From Dasypus novemcinctus (taxonomy: Eukaryota > Chordata > Mammalia > Cingulata > Dasypodidae), in assembly GCF_030445035.2 (NCBI RefSeq), contig NC_080701.1, forward strand, positions 18,816,798-18,880,797: DNA of 64,000 nucleotides. Direction: 5' to 3'. The position numbers and the translations under genes were made by a program. Shown one piece after another: positions 23,671 to 33,863 of the stretch. The notes under the pieces are model-generated. The model saw only the letters and a program-made list of their open reading frames with translations. It was not told the DNA's origin and made no database searches. The stretch's first letter is position 1, and every line of letters starts with the position of its first letter.

Positions 23671-24311
23671 TATTGTAAAATTGTAAAATAAATAGAACAA
23701 TAGATAGAAAGAAATTACAAATTTTAAAAGAGAGTGCAAGGTCAGGTTAGATTTAATATAATCAATTATAAAAAATAGCATAGCAACAAACATTTATAAA
23801 TGTAAATAAAGTTCAAATATTATAGAAACTAATTATAACAATTCTAATTTTTATATTACAGCTCTAACTATTGGACATAAAAATCTCTAAGAATGAAATA
23901 AATTATTGGTTTAGTTATTTAATTTCAATTTAGGCCATAATACTTTCTAGAAAATCAACTTCCTATTTGGGAATTCTTCACATCTAATTGAAATGAATTA
24001 CAGCAGGCAACAATTTGTCAACTCATAATTTTATGAGGCAGAAAAACTTAAAATCTTGTTCAACTGTAGTCATGCTCAGTCATTATGGATCCAGATAGAT
24101 TATTTTAATAAAAGGATATTAATAAGAAAGGGTTAAAGAAAAATGAAGTATCCAAAAATATATCCCTTCTCCAGACTTTCTCAATTAAAAGCAAATGTTT
24201 ATTTTGTATGAAAAAAATTATAGAATACTAATCACAGGAACAATTTACCAGTTGCACTGAGTAATTACTGTTCACATGCTATAATGTTGTTATTTGGCCT
24301 TTAGCTGGTCT
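23671..24311. other. Unrecognised AT-rich segment between L1 H parts
   Basis: About 640 bases with no L1 similarity I can see, lying between the H 3' tail and the H ORF2/ORF1 part. No open frame of note and no recognised repeat. Confidence 0.5.
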
Positions 24312-24600
24312 ACATCAGGTTTTTTCTTTTTTCCTTTTTGTTACTCTTTGCGTGGAATAACTTTTTCCAACCTTTCACTTTTAACCTGGTTATGTCCATA
24401 TGTCTGAGGTGGGTCTCTTGTAGACAATAGATGGCTTATAATTTTTTATCCATTCTATCAGTCTATGTCTTTTGATTGGGGAGTTCAATCCATTAACATT
24501 CAGTGTTATTACTGTAGAAACATTACTTACTTCATTCATTTTGTCCTTCAGTTTTCTGTTGTCATACCATTCTATTGTCTGTCTTCTTACCATTTAGTTT
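24312..24600 (-). pseudogene. L1 copy H, ORF2 N-terminal fragment
   Basis: On the minus strand this gives the start of ORF2p: VSTVITLNVNGLNSPIKRHR, the first strand of the endonuclease domain. About 70 more residues follow. The rest of the endonuclease, the reverse transcriptase and the C-terminal domain are missing. Toward its 3' side the text is A-rich on its own strand and then ends against unrelated DNA. ORF2p nicks DNA and reverse transcribes L1 RNA; this fragment could do neither. Confidence 0.85.
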
Positions 24601-24659
24601 ACCCTTCCTCTAATAATCTTCATTTCTTCTCCAATCTCTCATACTTGTTTTTTTCCTTT

Positions 24660-25305
24660 CAGGCTGCAGCACTCCCTTTAGTAGGTCTTGTAAATCTGAT
24701 CTTTTGTACATATTCTATCAGTTTTTGTTTGTCTTTGAAGAGTTTGAACTCACCATCATTTTTGAAGGACAGCTTTGCCAGATACAGAATTCTTGGTTGG
24801 CAGTTTTCTTTTTCAGTTCCTTAAATACTTCACAAGACTTTCTTCTCTCCTCCATGGTTTCTGATGTGAGGTGGGCCTTAATCTTATCGGGTTTCCCTTG
24901 TATGTGCTACTTTGCTTTTCTCTTGCTGTTTTTAGAATCCTCTCATCTCTGATATTTGTCATTATGAATTGTAGGTGCCTTAGGGTAGGTCTACTCATAT
25001 TTATTCTATTTGGGCTGTGTTGTCCTTCTTGAATATTGATATTTATGTCCTTCATAAGGGGTGGGAAGTTTTTGGTCATTATTTCCTCATATATTCTTTC
25101 TGCACCTTTTCCATTCTCTTCTTCTGGGACACCAATAATACAAATGTTTGTATGTTTTGCACTGTCATTCAATTCCCTGAGACTCTTCCATTTTTTCCCT
25201 TCTCTTCTCTTTATATTCTCCCATCTTTTCCAGTTCAGATGTTCTGTCTTCGAAATCACTAATTCTGTCTTTGAACAATTCAAATCTGTCTCTAATGTAT
25301 TTTTA
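24660..25305 (-). pseudogene. L1 copy H, ORF1 RRM and C-terminal domain
   Basis: The minus-strand frame 25283-24813 reads through the ORF1p core. NICIIGVPEEENGKGAERIY begins the RRM, RINMSRPTLRHLQFIM is its later part, and TYKGNPIRL opens the C-terminal domain. These are the RNA-binding parts of ORF1p. The N-terminal coiled coil is cut off by the insertion at 25306-26540 and lies beyond it. A frameshift follows near 24815. It is the longest ORF1 core still open in the window, but disabled. Confidence 0.85.
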
Positions 25306-26540
25306 TTTTTATTGTCTTTTGTAAAAAGTTACATAGATAACACAAAGTGTTACATTAAAAAATATGAGGTTCCCCTATATCCCACTCCCCACTCCCCCCA
25401 CTCCTCCCACATCAACAACCTCTTTCATCATTGTGGCACATTCATTGCATTTGATGAATACATTTTGGAGCACTGTTACACTCCATGGATTATAGTTTAC
25501 ATTGTAGTTTACACTCTCCCCCAGTCCATTCAGTGGGTTATGGCAGAATATATAATGTCCTGCATCTGTCCCTGCAATATCATTCAGGAAAACTCCAAGT
25601 CCTGAAAATGCCCCCATATCACACCTTTTCTTCCCTCTCCCTGCCCTCAACAACTCCTGTGACCACTGTCTCCACATCAATGATACAATTTCTTCCATTG
25701 CTAGAGTCACAATAATTCTATAGTAGAATACCAGTAAGTCCACTCTAAATCATATTTTCTTCCTTCATCCTGAGGATGCTGCAATGGCAATGTCCATTCC
25801 ACCTCTGAATCAAGAGGGGCTTAGATCTCACAGGCTGATGGATGGGATTATCCTAATTGCAGTTGGAGACTCTCTTGGTTCTTTGGTGTGGTGGTTGACC
25901 TTCCTCACCTCCATGTTAGCTGACCTGGGTAAGTCCAATGAACTGGAGAGTAGGTGTCAGCTGAGGCTCTGCTGAGGCTCAGCCCAGCTGGTACATAGAC
26001 AGTCCAGAGATTCAAGTCTCCTGAGTATACACCAAACCCAGCACCAACCACAGGTTCAGTAACAGTGACAGAAGAGGCATGTGTAGAGAGGTCACATCTG
26101 AGTCCAACTCCATCATACACAGGAGCAAAAATTTCAAAGTAGGGCCCACTGGCAAGGCACTGAGTTCCAAAGTCATCTGCCATGACTGTAGAACCTGGGG
26201 TTGTATCTACTTTGGCTGTCTCTGGGATCCTGCTGACACATGCATAAGTCCAACCCCTCTGATGACCTCCCAACTCATTTTGAAGTCTCTTAGCCACATA
26301 AACTCATTTGTTTTTACCATTTCCCCTTTTATTCAAGGTCTTTTTCTAGTTGCATCACTGTGCTTGGTAGTAATCTCTTGGCACTAGGGAGGCTCATTCC
26401 TGGGATTTACGTCCCATGCTGGGGAGAAGGTAATGCATTTACATTCTGAGTTTGGCTTAGAGAGTGGCCACATTTGAGTAACATGGAGGCCCTCAGGAGG
26501 TAACTCTTAGGCACCCTGCAGCTCTAGGCCTAGTTGAAAT
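25306..26540 (-). mobile_element. 5'-truncated L1 (3' UTR only) inserted in ORF1 of copy H
   Basis: A 1.2-kb antisense piece of the long 3' UTR family (as in C and D), bounded by a perfect 14-base direct repeat CTAATGTATTTTTA at 25292-25305 and 26541-26554. It holds 'gtggcacattcattgcattt', 'atataatgtcctgcatctgt' and 'gggcccactggcaaggcac'. It carries no coding sequence. Confidence 0.93.
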
Positions 26541-27543
26541 CTAATGTATTTTTAATCGCATCCATTGTGTCTTTCATTCCCATAAGGTCTGTTACTTTTC
26601 TTTGCAGACTTTCAAATTGTTCTTTATGTTCTCCCAGTGTCTTCTTCACATCCTTTATTTTGTTAGTCATTTTTCTTTAAACTTTTTGAAGTGATTTAGG
26701 AGAGTTGTGTGATTATCACTAATTAAGTGTATTAAATCCTGTATCTCTTCAGGACACTTGGTTTGTTCTTTTGGCTGGGCCATCTTTTTCTGTTTCCTAG
26801 TATGGCTTATAATTTTTTGCTGATGTCTAGGCATCTGAATATGTTGGTGAATTTACTCTGATGTCTAATTTCTCTCTCTTGCCTATTGTTTTCTTTTTTT
26901 CACAGCTCTTCCTTGATATTTGGTTCAACTTATTCTCAGTCTTTACTATTGCCCAGCTTAAGTTTTCAAAAGCAGGCCAGGGACTCCCTAGTGGGGCACA
27001 GATTTTCTCCCAAGGGTTGGATACAGAAAGTGGAACAGTTTTGCCTGTGCAATCTCCAGACCTGCCAGATGATGCTAGTCATCTCACCTTTCCAGGAAGC
27101 TGTTTCAGTCTCTGCTTTCCTGTGTTCTCATGTTGAATCTCCAGATTGGAGATTCAAAGCGGGTTCTGCTGGCCAAATTCACTGAAGAAAAGGACCTCGA
27201 CCTCCACTTGCTTTTCCCTTGAAACAGCTGACAGGAAGGAAGATGTCTATTCCACTCTCAGTCAGCCACAGTGAGCCAGGGGTTTTACTCTGGCTTAATA
27301 TCTTTGGGGTGTGGGAGGGGAGCCTTACCTAGCTGCCATGAGGGCTTGATAACTCACATTTGTCATTTTGGCTTCTTCATCTCTTTGTCCCCCGCTTTTC
27401 TGGGAGTTGTATAGCACTGCCCTGGTCTACTGTACTCAATGCAGGTCCCTCAGACAGCTTCTGGCTCTTTCTTCATTGTTTTTGTGAGAGCATTGAGCTC
27501 TGCCTGTTTGTCCATTGCCATCTTCCCATAATCCTCCTCAGTT
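26541..27543 (-). mobile_element. L1 copy H, ORF1 N-terminus and 5' UTR
   Basis: Continues ORF1's coiled-coil part ('gactttcaaattgttcttta', 'ctcccagtgtcttcttcac') up to about 26700. The 5' UTR follows, matching copy G's 5' UTR in reverse ('agcgggttctgctggccaa', 'ttcactgaagaaaagg'). The end 'ccataatcctcctc' near 27540 looks like the element's 5' terminus. Confidence 0.8.
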
Positions 27544-27739
27544 ATCTTTTGAGATTTAAAAAGTGAGAAAAATATACTTTATATTTAACCATCTTGTTTC
27601 TATTACCAGAATTCTTCATTGTTTCTGTATCTGGTTCTGCCTGAAAATTTCTCTTCATTATTTCTTGCACAGCAAGTCTACTGGCGATGACCTTTTGCAG
27701 CTTTTATTGTCTGAAAGTCTTTATTTCACTTTCATTTTT
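27544..27739 (-). mobile_element. Ancient L1 copy A, continued
   Basis: 'gttatcttttgagattta' echoes 'ggttatcttttcttaaata' at 13718-13736, as expected of a duplicated target. 'ctactggcgatgaccttttg' and 'ctgaaagtctttatttca' continue the antisense L1M ORF1-side text. Confidence 0.65.
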
Positions 27740-27767
27740 TTGTGTGTGTGTGTGTGTGTTTTTTTTT

Positions 27768-28132
27768 AAGATTTATTTTTTATTTATTTAATTCCCCTCC
27801 CCTCCCCCGGTTGTCTGTTTTCTGTGTCTTTTTGCTGCGTCTTGTTTCTTTGCCCGCTTCTGTTGTCGTCAGCGGCACGGGAAGTGTGGGTGGCGCCATT
27901 CCTCGGCAGGCTGCTCCCTCCTTCGCGCTGGGCGGCTCTCCTTATGGGTGCACTCCTTGCATGTGGGGCTCCCCTACGCGGGGGACACCACTGTGTAGCA
28001 CGGCACTCCTTGCGCTCATCAGCACTGCGCATGGGCCAGCTCCACATGGGTCAAGGAGGTCCGCGGCTTGAACCGCGGACCTCCCATGTGGTAGACGGAC
28101 GCCCTAACCACTGGGCCAAAGTCCGTTTCCCA
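27768..28132 (-). mobile_element. DAS-like SINE, antisense, nested
   Basis: Reverse of the element at 15651. It holds a GC-rich body ('ggctctccttatgggtgcac', 'cgcgggggacacc') and the tRNA-like head at 28040-28132, with a B box in 'gcggcttgaaccgcgga'. The target-site copies are GT/T-rich (about 27751-27767 and 28133-28147). High CpG content suggests it is one of the younger insertions here. Confidence 0.92.
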
Positions 28133-28147
28133 TGTGTGTGTTTTTTT

Positions 28148-28357
28148 AATGGAGGTACCAGGAATTGAACCCAGGACGTCATACATAGGAAGCAGGCACT
28201 CAACAACTGAGCTACATCCAGCCCCAAATGAGAGTTGTTTTTTAAATTTGTTTTGTTTGTTTGTTTGTTTTCATTTTTAGGATATACTGGTGTTTGAGCC
28301 CAGGACTTTGTACATGGGAAGCAGGTACTCAACCACTTGAACCACATCCACTCCCCT
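28148..28357 (-). mobile_element. Dimeric tRNA-derived SINE, antisense
   Basis: Two tRNA-like units in reverse, each with a B-box motif: 'aattgaacccaggacgtc' at about 28161-28178, and 'tttgagcccaggacttt' at about 28292-28308. Each is followed by an A-box side 'actgagctacatcc' or 'ttgaaccacatcc'. The units are joined by a T/G-rich linker. Confidence 0.88.
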
Positions 28358-28370
28358 CACTTTCATTTTT

Positions 28371-28965
28371 GAGACATATTTTCACTGTCTATAGAATTGT
28401 AAGCTGGCATTCTTATATCTCTTTAAGTACCTCGAAGATTTTATTCTATTGTCTTCTAGCTTGTGTAGTTTCTTATAAGTAGTATGCAATCATTCTTACT
28501 TTTTAAACTATACATAATGTGCAAAAAAAACCACGCTTTCTTCCACTGGCTGTTTTTATTATTTGTCTATTACTGTTTTTCAACAGTATGGCTTTGATTA
28601 TTTGATTATTGTATGGCTTTGAGTGGGCTTCTTTATGTTTATTATTCATGAAGTTTGTAGAGCTTTTTGGAGTTTGAGTTTATAGTTTATATCAAATTTG
28701 AAATATTTCCAACATTCATATCTTCATTTTTTCTCTCACTTCCTTTCTGTACATCAAATTACACATATGTTAGTCATGTTGGTGTTAGCCCATGAGTCAA
28801 TTATGACTTTTAATTTAATATTCTACTCCACATACCTCTGCTTCATTTTGTAGTTTCTATTGCTATGTCTTCAGGTTTATCCACCTTTACTTTTACATTG
28901 TCTAAAAACTGTTATTAAGTCCATTAAGTGTATGATCTCCTATTAATCCTGTCCTGGGTATTTTT
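28371..28965 (-). mobile_element. Ancient L1 copy A, ORF1-side segment
   Basis: Antisense L1M/HAL1-like text: 'attgtcttctagcttgtgta', 'gaagtttgtagagctttttg', 'cctgtcctgggtatttttt'. It ends in CCTGGGTATTTTT (28953-28965), which is repeated at 31429 on the far side of the E2F5 copy. Confidence 0.75.
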
Positions 28966-29344
28966 TATTTCAAATATTGTGTTTATAATTCCTAGAAAAC
29001 TAATTTGTACACCAACAGATCTTTCCTATAATCTAGTAAAGTGAAATGACAAAAGGCAACAAAATGTGATAAAATGCTAGAACAGAAGGCACATCACACA
29101 GTCTGTTCATTGAAATAGTTAATATGTCCTAGTTTACATCCTTCACTTTGTAAGTGGCAGTGAATGTTGATTGTATTGGAAGGACAAAGAAATATGGACA
29201 GTTTTGTGCAGTCAAAAGAAAAGACAAATAAATGATGAGCCCATGAACTAGCTTTTTGTTTTTGATGACCTGAATTCGACTTTAACTTTTCTGTCATAAG
29301 AGAAAAAAAACAGAACAATTCAGAATTGAAAAACAAGTTGGAAT

Positions 29345-29995
29345 CTCAGAATGTAATTACGTGGAAGGAGGAGGGGGATCTTATCACTCTGAAGCAGGCT
29401 AGTAAGATCAGGAATCAACAGATGGATCTGGAACCTGGCAGAGAGTCCACACAGACATCAGTAACCCCCAAGATGGCTGCTGGAAGACCCCAAACCCCGA
29501 GATTCTGCTATTCAGAACAAAAACTTCTTCTGGAAGCCAGGAGAAGCCCTGGATATTCCCCAAGGAATTTATCATTGGGCCTTCATGGGGAATTGATGGG
29601 TACGGGATTCAATCAAAACAGCAACAGCTGGAACCCCTCCCCTGCCATTAGCAAAGGTGTGGAATTATTAACAGTTTAAAAAGGCAGGCACAGAATCTAA
29701 GTGCACTCTTGCGCTCTGCTCCCTTGCCTCTGGACCCATTCCTGCCCTCTGCATACGGCTCTCACCATTTTTCTTCTGCCACATGGCCACGCAAGTAAAC
29801 CTGGGCATTTATAATCTATAGTGGGAAATTGTAGTCTGTAAATCAGCCCTCTTTATCACTTTTCAGCCCCTTCTTTTCTACCTGGAACCTCTGATCTGTT
29901 ATTTTCTCCCATTTCTCTTCCCTCCCCACCTGAATAAATTACTGGCCTAACTCACCTGACATGCTCTTGAAATTCATTTCTGCAGCATAGTCAAA
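29345..29995 (+). mobile_element. Solo ERV LTR in the E2F5 pseudogene 3' UTR
   Basis: Interrupts the E2F5 3' UTR homology, which resumes on both sides. It has LTR layout: a U3-like part, 'agtttaaaaaggcaggcac' as TATA-like box near 29670, a 'cactcttgcgctctgctccc' start-site region, AATAAA near 29934, and a short U5 ending near 'ctgcagca'. This suggests a class I (gammaretrovirus-like) LTR. Exact edges and TSD are not clear. No viral gene is attached; the 117-residue frame inside is not a gene. Confidence 0.7.
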
Positions 29996-30889
29996 GAACC
30001 TAAATAAAATCCAGTAGAAGTGCTTTTTCCTGAAGCAATTAGAGCCCTTTGTTTTATGGATAAAGTTTTGTGAAGTGAAAACAAAAAAAGTATTAGGGAA
30101 GAACACTTCAGAATCAGTGAACTAAAAGATGTTAAATTTATTATTTTGAGGTCATTTAAGAAGACTAAAATGTTACACATTTAGAGGTAGATAGTCCTGA
30201 GTTTCCATAGAATCTAATAGTTTAATATCTGGACATCAAACTGATCACAAATTCCTTCATTGTCTTCTAAATTAAAGTTGTGGGCATCTGCTGGGAAGTA
30301 GAAAGCTGCAAGAGATGAACAGATCAGAAGACCTGAACTCATCAACAATGTCTCCACTTACAGATCCTGCTGAAGCTGTATCCATAGCTGGTGCTTGCTG
30401 AAGATTCTGGCTTCTTTCACAGGCAGGTTGCTCGGGCAGATTCTGAGTTTCCAGGCTGGGTTCCTGTGGACTCATTGGAGTCCAGGGCTGAGAGGAAGGT
30501 TGTGTGAGGTCATCAGGTGTGAGAATAGGAAAAACCACAGGCTTGGGGAACTGGGCTATGTATTTATATATAGGACATGGATAGGTCCTGCATGAGTCCT
30601 TAGATTGATATGGAATTTCTTTTGTCCATTCTGGCCTAATTCTGGAATAGGTTCCTGCAGCTGTTTACCAGAAGGTGCTTGAATGGCCAAACGTGTATCA
30701 CCATTAGAGCAATTACAGATGTCTTCATGAGTTACATAGGAAAATCTGTTAGCAATGGAGTCATCTATCACAGTTTTGATGCTTTGCAGTAGCCACAACT
30801 TCTGCTGATCAAGTGCTCTTTCCTTCTTTTCTAGATCTTCAATTTCAGCTTTAAGATCTTAATCTTTAGGCTTTAATTTGTCAATGACT

Positions 30890-31117
30890 TTTTTTTTTCC
30901 TCTATTTTTTAAAAAATGTTACATTAAAAAAATATGAGGTTCCCATATACCCCTCCACCCCCCTCACCCCACTCCTCCCATATCAACAACCTCTTTCATC
31001 ATCATGGGACATTCATTGCATTTGGTGAATACATTTTGGAGCACTGCTGCACCACATGGATAGTGGTTTACCTTGTAGTTTACACTCTCCCCCAGTCCAC
31101 CCAGTGGGCCATGGCGG
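30890..31117 (-). mobile_element. 5'-truncated L1 3' tail in the E2F5 pseudogene
   Basis: T-rich at 30889-30900, then the lineage 3' end ('catcaacaacctctttca'-like text, 'gaatacattttggagcact', 'ctcccccagtccacccagtg'). It splits the E2F5 homology between GAGCN (31118 onward) and VID (before 30889). Confidence 0.9.
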
Positions 31118-31428
31118 TATTACAACCAGCTCCTACACCTTTCCATTAGAGATTTTTAATTTTTTTAAATTTTTTCCATCACGTCAGTTCCTTCCAAAAG
31201 CCTTCCAAGACACTGGTGATATAAATTCTTCTTTTTTTTTGGCCTCACAGTCTAAGTATCTGCAGCTGCTTTGAGATGCAGGATGCTGTCCTTGGCCTCC
31301 TGTGGTGGATGCATGAACTTGGTGAGGTTCCTGGGGCTGCAGCTGGGGATACTGTACTGCTGACCCTGGCCCTGGCCCTGGCCCAAGGTCCCAGGCTCCT
31401 CAGCAGCCTGCAGAGGTCTGGCACCTCA

Positions 31429-31714
31429 CCTGGGTATTTTTGTCATTTATTCCCATTTTCATGTACATTCCTGACAATATTGAACATACTTATAATATCT
31501 GTTTTGACATCTGTGGCTGCTAAATTTATCATCTCTCTCATCTCTCAGTTTTTTTTTGACTAATTTTTCTACTGGATCATATTTTCCTGCTTATCAGCAC
31601 AGCTGGTAATTTTTTAATGGATAGCAGACATTGTAAATTGTAATTGTTGAGTGTTAGGTTTTGTTTTATTCCTTTAAATGGTATTTTCCATATTTTTATA
31701 TATATGTTTTTTCC
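31429..31714 (-). mobile_element. Ancient L1 copy A, continued
   Basis: 'catctgtggctgctaaattt', 'gatcatattttcctgcttat' and 'ggatagcagacattgtaaat' are standard antisense text of old L1/HAL1 5' halves. It follows directly on the second TSD copy of the pseudogene. Confidence 0.78.
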
Positions 31715-31757
31715 ATATATATATATATATATAGTTTGTTTGTTTGTTTGTTTTGTT
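31696..31757. repeat. (TA)n and (GTTT)n simple repeats
   Basis: Alternating TA at 31697-31732, then GTTT units to about 31757. The GTTT part is probably the reversed tail of the SINE that follows. Confidence 0.85.
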
Positions 31758-31951
31758 TTGAGGTACCGAGAATCCAAGGATTGAACCTCGGACCTCATAT
31801 ATGGGAAGCCCATTGTACAACCACTGAGCTCCATCAGCTCCCCTAAGTTGCTTTTTTCATTTGTTTGTTGTTTGTTTTTTTGTTTTCTTTGTTTTTAGAA
31901 GGCACCAGAACCAAACCAGGACTTCCCATGTGGGAAGCCCCCCCACCCCAT
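31733..31951 (-). mobile_element. Dimeric tRNA-derived SINE, antisense
   Basis: Two reversed tRNA-like units. The first has 'ggattgaacctcggacctc' (B box) and 'ccactgagctccatcagctc' (A side). The second has 'gaaccaaaccaggacttccc' and is truncated by a C-rich run near 31940. Confidence 0.85.
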
Positions 31952-32580
31952 ACATTTATGGTATTAAGATAAAGTTGATAACCTAAAGGTTTGCTTTGAA
32001 AGCCTGTCAAAGCCAGCACAGGGTAGTCTTTAGTCTTATGCTCATTTAGCTCCTCTGCTTAGGCGGTATTCTCTCAGAACTCTATCTGAAGTTCTGTGTA
32101 TCATAAAGTCATTCCATTCTGCATGGTGGTTTTATAAAATATTTCTAGTTTATCTGAGCTTTGAGAATTGTTTGGCTTACTTAAGGCTTTCCATGGTTCT
32201 TTCCATGGCCTTGTGAAATTTCTTTTCATAAATGCGAAAGATCTTGGAGCTCTCTCTATATAGCTGGTCCTCTTTGTTAAAGTGCTTCATAAGTTCTAGG
32301 TTTCTTGACCTCCTCAACCCTAATCTCTGTCTCTTCAACTGAAGGGGACAATTGAGCTCTGACCAAGTTTGCCCTCTCTATTCTGTGACCTGAAAACTTA
32401 TTCTAAACAATAAGCTAAGGTGAGATGAGGTCTTACCTCCTCTGTTTCTCTTCTCTCAGAAATCACAGTCTCGAACTGCACACTATCAATGCCTGGAAAC
32501 CAGTTTCATATCTTTTATACTCAGTATTCTAGTTTTGTAATGTGGTAGAGTACATCTGATCTCTATAATTTGTTGATGTC
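31952..32580 (-). mobile_element. Ancient L1 copy A, 5' end region
   Basis: 'tcaatgcctggaaaccagtt', 'attctagttttgtaatgtgg' and 'tagagtacatctgatctc' recall the antisense 5' UTR of old L1/HAL1 elements. It marks the far end of copy A, which begins at 12413. No coding sequence. Confidence 0.6.
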
Positions 32581-32918
32581 CAAAAACAGAGAAGCATTTT
32601 TAATCTTGATATTTTCTAAATGAAATAAAACACAAAAATCATACTTATCTAATGTTTAAGTTACATAAAGTTAAGAGAACTAGCTAAGATATTGAACAAT
32701 AGTATCAGAACTCAAGGGTATCTTATCAGAATACAACTGGGAAGTTGAAATTATATATCGACTAGTATAATATCTACACCAGCATTTAGTCTAAATTAAA
32801 TCAATTGTTCAAACACAAATGGTAATGAGAGTGAAGAAAAGAAGCAATGGCTTAATAAAGTTTATGCAAAAATGCCTCAGAGCTTTTGGCACATTTGAAA
32901 AAGTTAAGTGCAGCATTA
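32581..32918. other. Intergenic, nothing recognised
   Basis: AT-rich DNA without recognisable gene or repeat. Confidence 0.4.
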
Positions 32919-33327
32919 TGAGGCACCCCACCCCAAGTCCTGAGCACATAACCACCTGTGTGGTCTAGACATAAGTTAAAGGTTAACAACCCTCCCCAGA
33001 GGGAAGAGAATGTATAGATGGTATCATAAACTAGAATTTTCCCAAAGCAGTGAACATCCTTAGTAAACATCCTTCCTACGAGTGTAGTGGAAACATCACC
33101 AGACCCCAAGTGTACGCTTCACATGACCCTAGCAGGAACTCTGTTCTCATACCCTATGGGATGTCCTTGTTCTGAGATCCCTTATACATCACCCCGCATT
33201 TTCTCATGTCTTTGCAAAACACTGTCCATAGGTCCTAATAAAGCTTATGCCTGACTAAATGCCAGGTCCGTTCTTTGGTCTCACAGCCTCACCAACTCAT
33301 GCCCTTCAGGAGTTGGGTTGGAACACA
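32919..33327 (+). mobile_element. LTR-like element
   Basis: Has the order of an LTR: TGAGGCACCCC start, a body rich in CC/CA, the polyadenylation signal AATAAA at 33237-33242, then a U5-like 'ccaggtccgttctttggtct' ending in ...GGAACACA. No TSD is evident and I cannot name the family. Confidence 0.5.
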
Positions 33328-33849
33328 TGACTTTATCCAGAAGATCATTTTTTAAAATGCAGTCTTCATAAAAAGCATTCATAGAAATGTATGTGTCTAG
33401 GTCAAAGGAGTTGTGATTATCACTATACAATTTTGTCCTGGTTAGTACCACTTTTATAATTATTATATATTTTGGGAATCATTTTAAAGATAGATATTGA
33501 TAAACTAAATGTTCCTAGAAGTAGAAAATCATGGTTTACAATAATAAGCTAATGCCATATTTTTTCTATCAACTAATAGTGATCCAGAAAGTAAAGTTTT
33601 ACCACTTCACATTTGGACTATCTCCAACCTCCTACTCTGCAATAGTAGTTGGCATTGTATCCTCTTCCTCTACAGAATTCCCTTCACTTCTGGAGTTGTT
33701 GTTAGAAAATTTTGATAATTTATCTGGTATTATAATGATTTTATCTAGAAACTATTCTCAGAAGAACCTGGGAAGAGAAATTGAGACAACGATGTTTAAT
33801 TAATAATCTTTTAGTTGTAATGGACAGAAACAAACTCAAAGAAACAGAT
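33328..33849. other. Intergenic, nothing recognised
   Basis: No gene or repeat recognised. The 90-residue frame near 33531 shows no family features. Confidence 0.4.
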
Positions 33850-33863
33850 AAAATGAGAGTGAA

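Larger units (their letters stand above)
27740..28357 (-). mobile_element. SINE-in-SINE block
   Basis: Bounded by the perfect direct repeat CACTTTCATTTTT at 27727-27739 and 28358-28370. The older element is a dimeric tRNA-derived SINE in reverse (28148-28357, plus its T-rich tail near 27740-27767). A DAS-like SINE in reverse (27768-28132) landed in its tail. Confidence 0.88.
28966..31428 (-). pseudogene. E2F5P: Processed pseudogene of E2F5
   Basis: An intronless, decayed copy of the mRNA for E2F5, a winged-helix transcription factor that pairs with DP proteins and binds p107/p130 pocket proteins. On the minus strand, in order: a GQ-repeat N-terminus; DNA-binding-domain text EAKDSILHLKAAADT; 'RRIY'; WKGVGAGCN; the coil and dimerisation region DQQKLWL and [12 protein letters not shown]; the C-terminal DDLTQPSSQ and SAGSVSGDI; and the pocket-binding end [19 protein letters not shown], with the stop at 30214-30216. 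The 3' UTR follows down to an A-rich end near 28966. The 13-base direct repeat CCTGGGTATTTTT flanks the copy (28953-28965, 31429-31441). In-frame stops (for example 31252-31254 and 30859-30861), frameshifts, an LTR in the 3' UTR and an L1 tail in the coding part rule out function. Confidence 0.93.

Noticed and set aside
25036-25605. 189-residue open frame on the plus strand
   Set aside because: It is the antisense of L1 ORF1 and crosses into an L1 3'-UTR insertion at the TSD; composition-driven, not a gene.
29326-29679. 117-residue frame on the plus strand
   Set aside because: Lies in the LTR nested in the E2F5 pseudogene; LTR U3 sequence is non-coding.
31361-31383. Short (CCCTGG)n tandem repeat
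   Set aside because: It is the reversed Gln-Gly repeat of the E2F5 N-terminus, not an independent satellite.
28966-31428. E2F5 copy as a functional retrogene
   Set aside because: In-frame stops, frameshifts and two insertions, one of them inside the coding region, make a product impossible.
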